A stretch of DNA of 64,000 bases from Streptosporangium sandarakinum (GCF_013409935.1 NZ_JACCCO010000004.1:62001-126000); one strand, 5' to 3'; shown: positions 1 to 7,757, numbered from the stretch's first letter. Notes: a model not told the origin generated them from the sequence alone. Made by a program: numbers and translations.

Positions 1-168
1 GTCCCGGCGAAGGAGTGGGCGATCCCCCACGACCTCGGCCGCCGCCCCGCCGTGGCCGTCGAGGACGTCGACGGCCACGAGATCGACGCGAACGTGTTCT
101 GCCCGGACACCGCGACGGTGATTGTCACCCTCGGCGCGGCGACCGCCGGCCGAGCCCATCTCAGCTAA
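1..168 (+). CDS. Phage tail protein, C-terminal fragment (cut by window edge)
   Basis: An open frame from base 1 gives 55 residues and a TAA at 166-168; the start lies outside the window. The fragment (VPAKEWAIPHDLGRRP...) has the pattern W-x-I-x-H-x-LG-R-x-PAV-x-V-x-D-x-x-G, the short beta-domain that closes many actinophage minor tail and tail fibre proteins. The next gene, 11 bases downstream, ends in a related domain (TWTITHGLGTKAIVVQ). I infer a tail fibre or minor tail protein in the same rightward tail operon. What precedes this domain cannot be seen. Confidence 0.6.
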   Translation, partial: VPAKEWAIPHDLGRRPAVAVEDVDGHEIDANVFCPDTATVIVTLGAATAGRAHLS

Positions 169-179
169 GGAGCGCCGTC

Positions 180-890
180 ATGGCCGTGAAGAAGATGCTC
201 GCCGGAGACTACGACTGGGGCGGCGGCAAGCTCACCAACGTGGGCGACGCGACCGCTGACACCGGCGTCCCCTCCTGGGGGCAGGTCAAGACCCTCATCA
301 ACGGCGCGATCTCGTCCCTGGACTACAAGGGGTCGGTGCGGGTCGCCTCCACCGGCAACGTCCCGGTCGCCGCGGCGCCGGCCACCCTGGACGGCGTCAC
401 CCTCGCCGCCGGCGACCGGCTACTCCTCAAAGACCAGACCGCGGCCGCCGAGAACGGCCTGTACGCCTTCGCCGCGGCTGGGCAGCCACTCACCCGCACC
501 GCCGACGCAGACACCGGCACGGAGGTGACACCGGGCCTGTGGGTCACCGTCGAAGAGGGCACCATCCACGCCGACACCGCGTGGTGGATCACCACGGACG
601 GCCCCATCACAGTCGGCACCACCAGCATCGTCTTCTCGCCGTTCCCGCTCACCTCCGGCGGCGGTGCGGCGAGCCACGAAGCCATCGGGCCCGCCGCCGC
701 GGGCAACACCTGGACCATCACCCACGGCCTCGGCACCAAAGCCATCGTCGTGCAGGTGTGGGACGTGGCCACCAACGAGGAGGTGGACGTGAAGAAGGCC
801 GCGACCACCGACAACACGGTGACCATCTCGGCCGGGGTGCCGCTCACGCAGAACGGCTACCGGGCCGTGATCATCGCCCACACCTCCTGA
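180..890 (+). CDS. Phage tail fibre / tail appendage protein
   Basis: A 236-residue protein starting at an ATG preceded by AAGGAG. Residues ~1-30 (NV.DATADTGVPSWGQV) are a short fibre linker. Residues ~45-155 (LDYKGSVRVAST, DGVTLAAGDRLLLKDQT, NGLYAFAAAG, WVTVEEGT) match a beta-rich module widespread in tail fibre and appendage proteins. The last ~60 residues (TWTITHGLGTK, NGYRAVIIAHTS) are the terminal domain also seen in the fragment at 1-168. The role is virion host contact. The gene sits between the upstream tail gene and the 907-1917 gene with short gaps, as in a tail operon. Family assignment is from pattern recognition only. Confidence 0.7.
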   Translation: MAVKKMLAGDYDWGGGKLTNVGDATADTGVPSWGQVKTLINGAISSLDYKGSVRVASTGNVPVAAAPATLDGVTLAAGDRLLLKDQTAAAENGLYAFAAAGQPLTRTADADTGTEVTPGLWVTVEEGTIHADTAWWITTDGPITVGTTSIVFSPFPLTSGGGAASHEAIGPAAAGNTWTITHGLGTKAIVVQVWDVATNEEVDVKKAATTDNTVTISAGVPLTQNGYRAVIIAHTS

Positions 891-906
891 ACCCGGGAGG
901 TGTCCC

Positions 907-1917
907 GTGTCCCGTCATCTCGTCCCGTTGGAGCTCGCCCAGCTCCCCACCCCGCCCACACCCCAGGCCGGGTACGTCGCCGTCTACGCCGGAGCGGACG
1001 GCCGACTGTGCCGTGCCGTCCCGGGCGGCGCCGCCGGGCCGGTGTCGCCGTGGCGGCATACCCTCCTACCCGGTGATGTGACGGTCCCAGCCGATAAAAA
1101 CTACGCCGATGTGCTGGGCCTCCACGTGGACGTTGAGCCGGGCCTGCACCAGGTGCAGGGCGTCCTCACCCTCACCGCGGTCGCCCCCGTGCGCATCGCG
1201 ACCGGCGCGCAACTCCTCGGGCCCACCGCGTCGGTGGCCATCGACACGTGGCTGCACTACCTCGGCGGCATCAGCGAGATGCACCCCGCGTTCTACTACG
1301 GCAGCCTGCTGAGTGACCTGTGGTACTGGCTCCAACCCGGCCAGTCCTTTCAGGCCCGTTTCACCGGGACGCTCAACGTGGCCGAGCCGGGCACGTTGAG
1401 CGTCCAGGCGGGCGGCATACCGGAGACCTCTACCTGGCCGTTCGACGCAGAATTCGAGGTCTACGAATGGCAGGTCGACGGCGGGGAGGTCGCTCACACC
1501 GACACCGTCCCGCAGTCCGGGGGCGGTGCAGCGCAGATCACCCCGGACGGTGTCGCCGAGACGGTGACGTTCAGACGGCAGATGCCCGCCGTGCCTGGCT
1601 ACCAGTACCAGGCGGGCGCCTGGCTATGGGCGGACGAACCGTGGGCCGATGCGGGCATTGTGGTCCGCTGGCACGACGGCAACGGCGACATCCTCCGGGA
1701 GGACAGCGCGGCCGGCGCGATCGAGGCGGGCGTGTGGGTCCAGCGGGTCCTGAACGTCGCCGCCCCGGACGGGGCGGTGGACGCCTACCTGGAAGTCCGC
1801 ATGGGCGGCACCCCGCCCTCGTCGGCGGTGCTGTACGTGGACGATGTCACCTGGGCGGGGTTCGGCGGCACTGTCCGCGTCTCCGCCGGGTCGTTCCTCG
1901 CCGCCGCCCCCATGTAA
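907..1917 (+). CDS. Putative minor tail protein with C-terminal carbohydrate-binding-like domain
   Basis: 336 residues, GTG start with GGGAGG 8 bases upstream. The N-terminal ~55 residues resemble short phage tail attachment segments (LVPLELAQLPTPPTPQAGYVAVYAGADG). The middle is beta-rich. Residues ~190-325 contain an aromatic beta-sandwich pattern (YQYQAGAWLWADEPW, VVRWHDGNGD, AVLYVDDVTWAG) typical of family 4/9/22-like carbohydrate-binding modules. As the third gene of the rightward tail operon it is probably a receptor-binding or baseplate-peripheral protein; sugar binding is inferred. The operon ends here, converging with the leftward gene that ends at 1923. Confidence 0.55.
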   Translation: MSRHLVPLELAQLPTPPTPQAGYVAVYAGADGRLCRAVPGGAAGPVSPWRHTLLPGDVTVPADKNYADVLGLHVDVEPGLHQVQGVLTLTAVAPVRIATGAQLLGPTASVAIDTWLHYLGGISEMHPAFYYGSLLSDLWYWLQPGQSFQARFTGTLNVAEPGTLSVQAGGIPETSTWPFDAEFEVYEWQVDGGEVAHTDTVPQSGGGAAQITPDGVAETVTFRRQMPAVPGYQYQAGAWLWADEPWADAGIVVRWHDGNGDILREDSAAGAIEAGVWVQRVLNVAAPDGAVDAYLEVRMGGTPPSSAVLYVDDVTWAGFGGTVRVSAGSFLAAAPM

Positions 1918-1922
1918 CCGGG

Positions 1923-3185
1923 TTACGCGGCGAACAGGTCGAGCTGGTCGAACGCCGCCGCGGAGCGTCGGGCCCGCCGCGCAGCCGTACGACGGCGGGC
2001 CGGACGGGGGAGGGCCCGGGCGGCGGGCAGCGGAACCGCCACGGCAGAGACGGCGGGCGGGGCGTCGACCAGCGCGGTCTCCAGCAGGCGGGTGACCTCG
2101 ACGTCATCGGCCTTGCCGGTGACGTCGAACCAGCCGTATTCGGCGTACTGGGCGGCGATGGCGTCGGCCTGCTCCCACAGCGGCGCGTCCCCGTCGAGCT
2201 GCGGGGCGGGCTCGGTGTCCGGGCGCAACAGAGTGGCCACGATGACGTCGAACGCGCGGGCCCGGAACGCGCGCAGGTGGGCGCGGCGCTCGACCTCGCT
2301 CACCCCGTCCAGGTGCCGGGCGGCGGAGGAATGACGCTCCCAGCGGCCGTAGTGGCGGACCACGAGCGCGGTGTAGCCCTCGACCAGCTCGACCAGGCGC
2401 GGCAGCGCGGAAGCGAAGCGGGCGACCCGCTCTGGGGCGCCGTGCGCCTGGAGGGTGGCCGCGTCAAGCTGGGTTGTGGTGACACCGTTGGCGGCGGCGA
2501 ACCGGCAGGCCGCCCGCATGCGGGCCGCGACCCTGGCCGCGCCCGCGCCGGTGGGGAAGGAGAAGCGGACCGAGGCGCGACCGGCGGCGATGCGCAGCGT
2601 GTCGGCGGTGACGTAGGCGGCGCGGCGACGGGCCTCCTTCGCCAGCCGTTCGACGTGGCGGGCCTCGGCGTGCTCGCGGCAGGACTGCCACAGCGCCTCA
2701 CGGTCGATCGGAGCGGCGGGAGCCTGCCGGGCGGGGGTGGGCTTGTAGATGGCGGCGAGGCGGGCCATCTGCTCGCCGATGCCGCGCGTTCCGGCGAGGG
2801 GCGCGTTCAGGTTCGGCCACACCTGGCGGGCCAGCTCGACGTAGGCGCGGCCGCCGAGCACGGTCACGTCGGCGTCGGTGATGCCCAGGGCGGCGGCCTG
2901 GGCGTGCAGCGTCTCCCCGGTGACGGTGCCCGCCTGCCCGGCCCGCAGTTCGTACGGCGCGACGAGCTGGTCGAGGGGGACCAGGCCGTGCAGGGCGGAC
3001 AGGATCAGCACGCGGCCGCCGCCCGCGGTGAGGGTGTCGGCGGCGCGGCGCGCGGCCCGGTGGTAGGAGCCGACGTACAGGTCGGCCGCGGGGACGGCGG
3101 TGGTGGTGTCGGCCTTCTTGCCGCCGCACGGAACGATGACGACGCGGGTCGCGGTGGGGGTCGGCGCGGCGAGCGTGGCGGTCAT
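1923..3185 (-). CDS. DUF6884-like protein (N-terminal) with helical C-terminal extension
   Basis: 420 residues. The ATG is preceded by an ideal AGGAGG. Residues ~15-175 carry a recognisable pattern: VVIVPCGGKK, then PAADLYVGSYHRAAR, VLILSALHGLVPL, VLGGRAYVELARQVWP and GIGEQMARL. I recognise this as DUF6884, found in phages and bacteria; its biochemical role is not something I can state. Residues ~200-420 are Arg/Ala-rich helices of unknown function. The gene has its own copy of the shared promoter (3240-3268) and is not co-transcribed with the tail chaperone by that promoter. A queD gene elsewhere in the window makes a link to deazaguanine chemistry worth testing. Confidence 0.6.
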   Translation of the reverse strand: MTATLAAPTPTATRVVIVPCGGKKADTTTAVPAADLYVGSYHRAARRAADTLTAGGGRVLILSALHGLVPLDQLVAPYELRAGQAGTVTGETLHAQAAALGITDADVTVLGGRAYVELARQVWPNLNAPLAGTRGIGEQMARLAAIYKPTPARQAPAAPIDREALWQSCREHAEARHVERLAKEARRRAAYVTADTLRIAAGRASVRFSFPTGAGAARVAARMRAACRFAAANGVTTTQLDAATLQAHGAPERVARFASALPRLVELVEGYTALVVRHYGRWERHSSAARHLDGVSEVERRAHLRAFRARAFDVIVATLLRPDTEPAPQLDGDAPLWEQADAIAAQYAEYGWFDVTGKADDVEVTRLLETALVDAPPAVSAVAVPLPAARALPRPARRRTAARRARRSAAAFDQLDLFAA

Positions 3186-3239
3186 TCGTTCCTCCTGGGG
3201 GGCCGGTGCCGGGGTGCAACCCCCGATCTCACGAATAAA

Positions 3240-3268
3240 ACTGTAGGGCATGTTTACATGCTTGGCAA
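3240..3268 (-). promoter_or_regulatory. Shared-type promoter driving the DUF6884-like gene
   Basis: On the minus strand TTGCCA (-35) and TACAGT (-10) are separated by 17 bases, the second half of which is GTAAACATGCCC. The same spacer word occurs at six other sites in the window. Downstream, the leader contains GGGGGTTGCACCCC, a short hairpin at the place where the other copies carry the GGAGCGGTTCC hairpin. The gene starts 55 bases after the -10. Confidence 0.75.
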
Positions 3269-3323
3269 GGTGGTCCCCAGGCACACCGCGGGGCCGGAAC
3301 CCGCACGGTCCCGGCCCCGCCCC

Positions 3324-4147
3324 TCACGTGATCGTCTGTGCCGTCGCCATCATCACATCGAACGCCCGGTCGATACCCGTCTTACCGGTCGTCCCGGTCA
3401 CCCACCCCGGCCGCTGCACCTCCCGCGGGTTCGGCCGGCGCTGCTCGGCCGCCAGTACCGCGATCTCCTCCAGAATCTGCGCGAGCAGTTCATAGTTCCG
3501 CGGCCACGGGTCGGCCCGTTGCTCCGGCGTGGTGTGGATCAGAGCATCGGCGGGGAGCCGTTCGACGCGGGCGAGAAGCCGCCGGACTCCGACGAACCCG
3601 GGATCGCCGGGCCGCCGCCAGGCTCCACGGGTGTCGAACCCGGGGTAGTGGTGGGCGAGATCGGCGTCGAGGTCGTCCCACCGCTCACAGAGCTGGAGGA
3701 CGGCGAGGATTCCCCCAGGCGCAGCCCGTACGCCCGCATCAGCCCCTTCGCCAAAGCGACGATGTCCGGCACCGCCGGCCGCAGCGCGAAGAAGTCGGCG
3801 AACCCCTGCTCGCCCAGCAGTCGAACCGCCATCTGCTGCACGGCCGTCATCACCTGGTCGGGCAGCTGCTTGTTGAGGATGAGCTGGTCCACCACCATGT
3901 CGATCACGCCCATGGTGGCCGCCTGCGGGTCCTGGGCACGGGCGGCGTCCAGCGCGGTCCGCACGATCAGCCCTAGGTCCACCGCGACATGGGTCAGAGG
4001 CTCCAGCACGTCGAGCGGCAGCTCGGTCGGCAGTTCGCACACGATCCTCCCGCGGAACTTCAGCGGGAACGCTTCGGCGACAGCGGCGTTACGCTCGGCC
4101 GCGAGCGCTTCCATGCGCTGATTGCGGTCAATGTCAAGGTCGAGCAT
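3324..4147 (-). CDS. Tail assembly chaperone, long (frameshifted, gpGT-like) form
   Basis: The long product shares residues 1-~145 with the 3539-4147 reading frame, then slips -1 on TGGGGGA (3711-3717). It continues as LGGILAVLQLCERWDDLD and on to the stop at 3324. With one base re-read the length is 825 nt (274 residues), an exact multiple of three. The downstream frame looks like real coding sequence (NYELLAQILEEIAVLAAEQRR). Siphophages conserve this G/GT arrangement between the major tail and tape measure genes; the two products help polymerise the tail tube around the tape measure. The major tail protein gene is upstream on the same strand, now separated by the IS. No tape measure follows, which is unusual. 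Confidence 0.75.
3539..4147 (-). CDS. Tail assembly chaperone, short (unshifted, gpG-like) form
   Basis: 202 residues. I place the start at the ATG at 4147, with GGAGGA 7 bases upstream, rather than at the in-frame GTG at 4183. Residues ~20-140 are an alpha-helical core (LKFRGRIVCELPTELPLDVL, GFADFFALRPAVPDIVALAKGLMRAYG). After the slip site the frame degrades to a Ser/Pro/Gly-rich tail (SSPSSSSVSGGTTSTP), as expected for the non-shifted product. It is probably made in excess over the shifted form. A GACGTAAG element lies 58 bases upstream of the start. Confidence 0.75.
   Translation of the reverse strand: MLDLDIDRNQRMEALAAERNAAVAEAFPLKFRGRIVCELPTELPLDVLEPLTHVAVDLGLIVRTALDAARAQDPQAATMGVIDMVVDQLILNKQLPDQVMTAVQQMAVRLLGEQGFADFFALRPAVPDIVALAKGLMRAYGLRLGESSPSSSSVSGGTTSTPISPTTTPGSTPVEPGGGPAIPGSSESGGFSPASNGSPPML
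3711..3717 (-). other. Programmed -1 ribosomal frameshift slippery site
   Basis: On the minus strand the heptamer is TGGGGGA, read CTG-GGG-GAA in the zero frame. A -1 slip gives GGG-GGA-ATC and joins both halves of the tail assembly chaperone. The site lies at the exact place where coding character passes from one frame to the other. G-run slip sites are known from actinophage G/GT gene pairs. Confidence 0.7.
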
Positions 4148-4204
4148 CTGGGGATCCTCCGGGGGTGGGTTCGGGTAGGTCACCGCGGACCGTAGACGAG
4201 CCAG

Positions 4205-4215
4205 CCCCTTACGTC
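4205..4215 (-). promoter_or_regulatory. GACGTAAG element upstream of tail chaperone
   Basis: Minus-strand GACGTAAGGGG, 58 bases before the chaperone start. It is one of a set of GACGTWA words found upstream of morphogenesis and lysis genes (see 7693-7733, 22872, 50403, 53038). Function unknown; a late-gene activator site is the working idea. Confidence 0.4.
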
Positions 4216-4371
4216 CCCCGCGCCGTAACAGACTGATAACGGCGGGGGTGAGTGTCTGAACTGCTCCTCTTCATCACTAGTGGTCGCAGTACCGTTCAAA
4301 CAGATCAGCTAGCACTTCCCACACGATCGGCTCCTGCAGGGCCGATCGCATGGCCGGGGATCGGCCCTGCA
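4215..4371. terminator. Two GC-rich hairpins upstream of the chaperone gene
   Basis: 4215-4248 can fold as CCCCCGC/CCGT against AACGG/CGGGGG with one bulge. 4335-4347 pairs perfectly over 13 bp with 4359-4371 (TGCAGGGCCGATC), loop 11. Neither is followed by a clear T-run. They may be bidirectional terminators separating the chaperone from the small rightward gene at 4413. Between them I see no convincing gene. Confidence 0.45.
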
Positions 4372-4412
4372 CCCAGGGACAAGAGCCCGGCCCGGGAAGA
4401 CAGGAGCACCCT

Positions 4413-4538
4413 GTGGCTGACTGGTCCATGCCGCCGGAGGAGCCGGACGACGGCGAGAAGTGGCTGAAGCTCGCGCAAGCGGTTGCGGTCCTACTCGACG
4501 CGCTGATGGCGCTCCGTGGCGGAGGGGGGCTCAGGTAG
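4413..4538 (+). CDS. Small hydrophobic protein of unknown function
   Basis: 41 residues from a GTG preceded by AGGAG. An acidic N-terminus (PPEEPDDGEKW) precedes a hydrophobic helix (LKLAQAVAVLLDALMALR) and a Gly tail. The design resembles two other tiny genes in the window (13637-13750 and 32807-32980): a charged N-terminus followed by one helix. Function unknown; being so small it could be spurious. It lies just left of the IS insertion. Confidence 0.4.
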   Translation: MADWSMPPEEPDDGEKWLKLAQAVAVLLDALMALRGGGGLR

Positions 4539-4698
4539 CCGTACGGCCACCTGAGCCCGGTTCTGCCGTGAGGCCCCGGCTCGCTTCCACGCACCGCCGG
4601 GGCTTCACCCTCACCTACGCGAAGCGCGGCGAGACTCCATACAGCGTAGGTTATGAGACTTCAAATTACTTCCGACTTGCAGACTAGGTACAGCGTTC

Positions 4699-4731
4699 CT
4701 AGTGCTGTGACTGCATAGGTTCGCCGGGTTG
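4699..4731 (+). repeat. Left terminal inverted repeat of the IS630-type element
   Basis: 33 bases beginning CTAGTGCTGTGACTGCATAG. They are the reverse complement of 6868-6900 with a single mismatch. The repeat lies 44 bases beyond the stop codon of the passenger gene, so the passenger is inside the mobile unit. Confidence 0.85.
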
Positions 4732-4775
4732 CTGTTGCGGTGAAGTGCTTGATGCAGCGGATGTGGCGGTGTGTC

Positions 4776-5639
4776 TCAGCGGTAGTCGGCCAGGCCGTCC
4801 GCGAGTTCTTCTTCGTCGCCGTCGCGGATTGCGTAGAGGGCTTGCTGCAGGGCGAACGTGCCGCGGATCGCGGCGATGCGGGTGAGGAGTCCGTGGTTTG
4901 ACCAGCTGCCCAGGGTGAGCACCCGCTCCAGGAGTTCAGGGCCGTAGCTGGCGCCGATGGCTGCGAGGTCCTCGGCCGGGTCGCTGAGTGTGACGTCGTC
5001 CCAGTCGAGTACTCCGGAAAGGTGCGGCAGGCCGTGCGTCCATTCCCACAGGACGTTTTCGGCACCGAGGTCGCCATGAACCACTCCTCGGGTGAGGTGG
5101 GGAAGATTGTCGAGTGCTAGGAGTTCCCGCTCGGCCCGTAGGCGTCCGCTGCCGGACATGAGCGGGAACAGCTCCGCGCGCACGTTCTCCGCGAACCGCC
5201 GCCACTGGCCTTCTGCTGCCTGAGGGAGAACTGCTCGTACCGTCTCGTCGGTGCCGGCACGGGCCAGAGCGGACAGCAGCGTGGCGTACTGCGCCGCCAC
5301 GGTGTCGACCACTTGGGCATCGTTGAGGGCGTCGGTCTCCAGCGGTTCCCCGGGAATGCGGCTGAGTACCAGGAACGGCGCCTCGTCGGTGCCATGGGCG
5401 CTGCCTTGGAGCAGCGGCTCAGGTGTGCGGAAGCCGAGGTCGAGGCCGGCGAGTGCGTGTAGCGCGGCTGCCCGCTGGGGTAACCGGGCAGCCGCTGCCC
5501 GGGTGCGAGGCAGGCACACGACGCGGTCGGAGCCCATGACCACGATGTGGAATTGCCCCTGCCGTACTGCAAGATCATCCGGTTTGTCGTCGGGCAGCAG
5601 ACGGCTCAGCAGAGCGCGATGCGTCGTACGGATGCTCAC
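4776..5639 (-). CDS. APH/choline-kinase-fold phosphotransferase (IS passenger)
   Basis: 287 residues. The GTG at 5639 follows AGAGGA with 5-base spacing and fits better than the upstream ATG at 5720, which would overlap the transposase stop. C-terminal catalytic motifs are intact: the Brenner loop VVHGDLGAENVLW (HGDxxxxN) and the metal-binding VLDWDDVTLSDPAEDLAAI. The N-terminal lobe contains FLVLSRIPGEPLE, a hinge-like segment. The family phosphorylates aminoglycosides, macrolides, homoserine or other small hydroxyl compounds; the substrate cannot be read from sequence. It could be a resistance gene, but many actinobacterial relatives are not. Confidence 0.75.
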   Translation of the reverse strand: MSIRTTHRALLSRLLPDDKPDDLAVRQGQFHIVVMGSDRVVCLPRTRAAAARLPQRAAALHALAGLDLGFRTPEPLLQGSAHGTDEAPFLVLSRIPGEPLETDALNDAQVVDTVAAQYATLLSALARAGTDETVRAVLPQAAEGQWRRFAENVRAELFPLMSGSGRLRAERELLALDNLPHLTRGVVHGDLGAENVLWEWTHGLPHLSGVLDWDDVTLSDPAEDLAAIGASYGPELLERVLTLGSWSNHGLLTRIAAIRGTFALQQALYAIRDGDEEELADGLADYR

Positions 5640-5691
5640 GAGTGTCCTCTGGATCCTTCGATGGGTCGGAGGCGAAGTGCACGAAGTGCTC

Positions 5692-6813
5692 TCAGGCCGC
5701 GCCAACGAGCGGGCGCCCACCCCAGCGAATGCCCTTCTCGCTGCGGATGCGGGCCCGTTCTCGTCGCTGAGCGGCCAGTACGTCGGGGTGGCGCGCGTTG
5801 GCGTTGCGCCAGCGCAGGTAGCGGTGCAGGGCCCGGGTCTGTGCGGGATGGCTGCGGTGGTGGGAGTTGGCCAGGGTGAACTGCCGCAGCGGGCCGAAGT
5901 GGGCCTCGATCGGGTTGGCCCAGGAGGCGTAGGTCGGGGTGAAGCACAGCTCGACCTTGTTCCTCTTCGCCCAGCGGCGGATGTCCGCGCCAGTGTGGGC
6001 GGAGAGGTTGTCCAGGATGATGTAGATCGGGGCTCCGTCGGGTCGGGCGGCGCGGATCGACTTGAGCGCGGCCAGGGTGTTGGCGGTGCCTTTGCGACGT
6101 CGGTTGACGCCCCAGAGGCGGTCGTCGCCCACGGTGTAGCAGCCGTGGAAGTAGGTGACGCCGTGGGTGCGGCGGTAGGTCGCCGGCAGGCGGTCGGGCT
6201 TGCCCTGTTTCGCCCAGCAGGAGCCCGCGGTGGGTCGGATCCCCAGGGGCCCGAACTCGTCGAAGGCGAAGACCCGGTCCGGGAAGTGCTCCAGGACGTG
6301 CTCGATCCGGTCGAGTTTGGCGTCGCGTTCGGGGTCGGGGGACTCCTTCCATGTTTTCGTGCGCTGGAAGGTGATGCCGCGGCGGCGGAGCAGGCACCGT
6401 AAGGCTTCGCGGCCGATGCGGATGACGCGTCCGTGCACGCGGCGCAGGTAGGCGGCGAGTTTGCGGATCGACCAGCGGGTGAAGGGCTGGCCGAGCTTGG
6501 TGGGGCGGGTCGTGGCCGTCTGGATGACGAAAGTTTCGTCGTCAGGGGTGAGTAGGCGGGGACGGCCTCCCGCCCATTGAGGGTCCAGGCAGGCCAGGCC
6601 GATCTCGTTGAACCGGTGGATCACCTCCCTCACCGTGTCCTCGTCAGCCTGGACCAGTTGGGCGATCACCGGTACGCGGTTCCCGCCGGCGGACGCCAGC
6701 AGCATCATCGCCCGCCGATAGCGCACCAAACTGGTACTGCCCCGACGCACGATCTGCTGCAGCTTCTGCCCTTCCTGATCGGTCAGTCTGCGCACCCGCA
6801 CAGGCTCGGCCAC
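5692..6813 (-). CDS. IS630-family transposase
   Basis: 373 residues from the GTG at 6813, close behind GGAGG; an upstream start at 6870 would lie inside the terminal repeat. The N-terminus has winged-helix and homeodomain-like DNA-binding segments (VIAQLVQADEDTVREVIHRF, FTRWSIRKLAAYLRR). The DDE catalytic residues are visible as FAFDEFG, IYIILDNLSAH and ANPIEAHFG. The frame is intact, so the element may be active. It reads toward the passenger gene and the two are probably co-transcribed. Confidence 0.9.
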   Translation of the reverse strand: MAEPVRVRRLTDQEGQKLQQIVRRGSTSLVRYRRAMMLLASAGGNRVPVIAQLVQADEDTVREVIHRFNEIGLACLDPQWAGGRPRLLTPDDETFVIQTATTRPTKLGQPFTRWSIRKLAAYLRRVHGRVIRIGREALRCLLRRRGITFQRTKTWKESPDPERDAKLDRIEHVLEHFPDRVFAFDEFGPLGIRPTAGSCWAKQGKPDRLPATYRRTHGVTYFHGCYTVGDDRLWGVNRRRKGTANTLAALKSIRAARPDGAPIYIILDNLSAHTGADIRRWAKRNKVELCFTPTYASWANPIEAHFGPLRQFTLANSHHRSHPAQTRALHRYLRWRNANARHPDVLAAQRRERARIRSEKGIRWGGRPLVGAA

Positions 6814-6867
6814 CACACCTCCAGCGATCAGAACGGACGTCACCGCCCATCCAACCGCTCCAACTAC

Positions 6868-6900
6868 CAACCCGGCGAACCTATGCGGTCACAGCACTAG
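6868..6900 (-). repeat. Right terminal inverted repeat of the IS630-type element
   Basis: 33 bases ending GGTCACAGCACTAG, complementary to the left end with one mismatch. TA at the outer edge fits the expected target duplication. Confidence 0.85.
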
Positions 6901-6905
6901 TAGCC

Positions 6906-6941
6906 GTTTGTATCCGCGTTTGTATCCGCGTTCGTATCTAC
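6906..6941 (+). repeat. Three tandem 12-bp repeats
   Basis: GTTTGTATCCGC occurs twice in direct succession and a third diverged copy (GTTCGTATCTAC) follows. They lie just outside the right IS end and 70 bases beyond the stop of the major tail protein. Function unknown. Confidence 0.6.
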
Positions 6942-7011
6942 GGCGGCTCGCTCCCGACTCACCCGTACGTCGGTAACGCAGCGCAACCTCAGCCGCCGCG
7001 ACGGGCGCCGG

Positions 7012-7602
7012 TCACGGGGTCTCCTCCGGCTCCGGCGCGAACGCCGCCCAGGTGCCCGACATCATGTCGTAGTACGGGGCGCCGATGTCACCACCGAGTA
7101 CCGACAGACGCAGCGGCAGCGTCGACGCCGAGGTCTTCTCGAACGACTGCTCGACGCCTTCGGCCTGCTCGCAGCGGGGCACCATGCGGCGCAGCTTCCG
7201 CGAACCGTCCGACAGCTCCACGCACGCCGCCGTCTCCGTGCGGAACCCGATCGCCGGCGGAGTGAACTTGTAGTAGAAGGCACCGCCACCGCTGGGGGTG
7301 ACCTTCTCGATGGTGCCGCCGCCGTACACCGCCCGGAACGACGCCAGGGTCCACTCCAGGAGATTGACCTCGATCGTGGCCGCGTCCTCGGTCTGCCAGC
7401 GCCTCACCGCGTAATTGCTCTGGTGGGCGCGGGTCTCCTCGAACTTCGGGTCGGTCTTCCAGTTGTAGCTGTCCGGGGTGAACAGGCCGATGTCGTACCA
7501 GCCGGACGGCATCGGCACGGCGACACCGTCCGGGGCGACCGTGCCGACCGGGGCGAGCCACAACCGCGCCTGCTGCGGGATGAACACGTTCTCGGAGCCC
7601 AT
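7012..7602 (-). CDS. Putative major tail (tube) protein
   Basis: 196 residues; ATG at 7602 with GGGAGG upstream. The N-terminus (MGSENVFIPQQARLWLAPVGT) and following segments (GWYDIGLFTPDSYNWKTDP, IEVNLLEWTLASFRAVYGGG) resemble siphophage major tail proteins with a tube-fold beta-sandwich. Position supports this: the next phage gene on the same strand is the frameshifted tail assembly chaperone, the order normal in siphophages, now split by the IS. A GACGTAAGCGG element lies 91 bases upstream. Assignment rests on pattern and context. Confidence 0.65.
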   Translation of the reverse strand: MGSENVFIPQQARLWLAPVGTVAPDGVAVPMPSGWYDIGLFTPDSYNWKTDPKFEETRAHQSNYAVRRWQTEDAATIEVNLLEWTLASFRAVYGGGTIEKVTPSGGGAFYYKFTPPAIGFRTETAACVELSDGSRKLRRMVPRCEQAEGVEQSFEKTSASTLPLRLSVLGGDIGAPYYDMMSGTWAAFAPEPEETP

Positions 7603-7692
7603 GGGGTTCCCTCCCAGCCACTCGCCGCCCGCCCGCGCACGGCGAACAGGGCGTATCAGGTTGGGGACCCGGGCGCACAGTAGGGACGAATG

Positions 7693-7733
7693 CCGCTTAC
7701 GTCGCGCTGACCAGCGGCTCAGGACGTAAGCGG
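7693..7733. promoter_or_regulatory. 11-bp inverted repeat between divergent genes (two GACGTAAGCGG elements)
   Basis: CCGCTTACGTC (7693-7703) and GACGTAAGCGG (7723-7733) are perfect inverted copies 19 bases apart in the divergent intergenic region. Each half points GACGTAA toward one gene: leftward to the major tail protein and rightward to the small gene at 7758. They match the GACGTWA word near other late genes. An operator or activator site for divergent transcription is likely. Confidence 0.55.
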
Positions 7734-7757
7734 TCATATGCGCTACACGTGCCGGCC

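Larger units (their letters stand above)
4699..6900 (-). mobile_element. IS630-family element with an APH-like passenger gene
   Basis: A ~2.2 kb unit bounded by 33-bp terminal inverted repeats (4699-4731 and 6868-6900) that differ at one base. The tips read CTAGTGCTGTGA, and TA is present at both ends, consistent with the TA target duplication of IS630/Tc1-mariner elements. Inside are a DDE transposase and, 52 bases downstream on the same strand, an aminoglycoside-phosphotransferase-fold gene. The element lies between the tail chaperone and major tail protein genes. Near-identical ends suggest a recent insertion. IS630 elements normally carry only a transposase, so the passenger is notable. 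Confidence 0.8.

Noticed and set aside
1320..4121. A 933-codon rightward frame across the tail and DUF6884-like genes.
   Set aside because: The product is Arg/Gly/Pro noise; the opposite strand holds a gene with motifs and ideal ribosome site, and the frameshifted chaperone explains 3324-4147.
4277..4594. Leftward 105-codon frame over the small gene at 4413.
   Set aside because: Antisense to the better supported small gene, Ser/Pro/Arg-rich and crossed by a 13-bp hairpin; only its last ~24 codons look protein-like.
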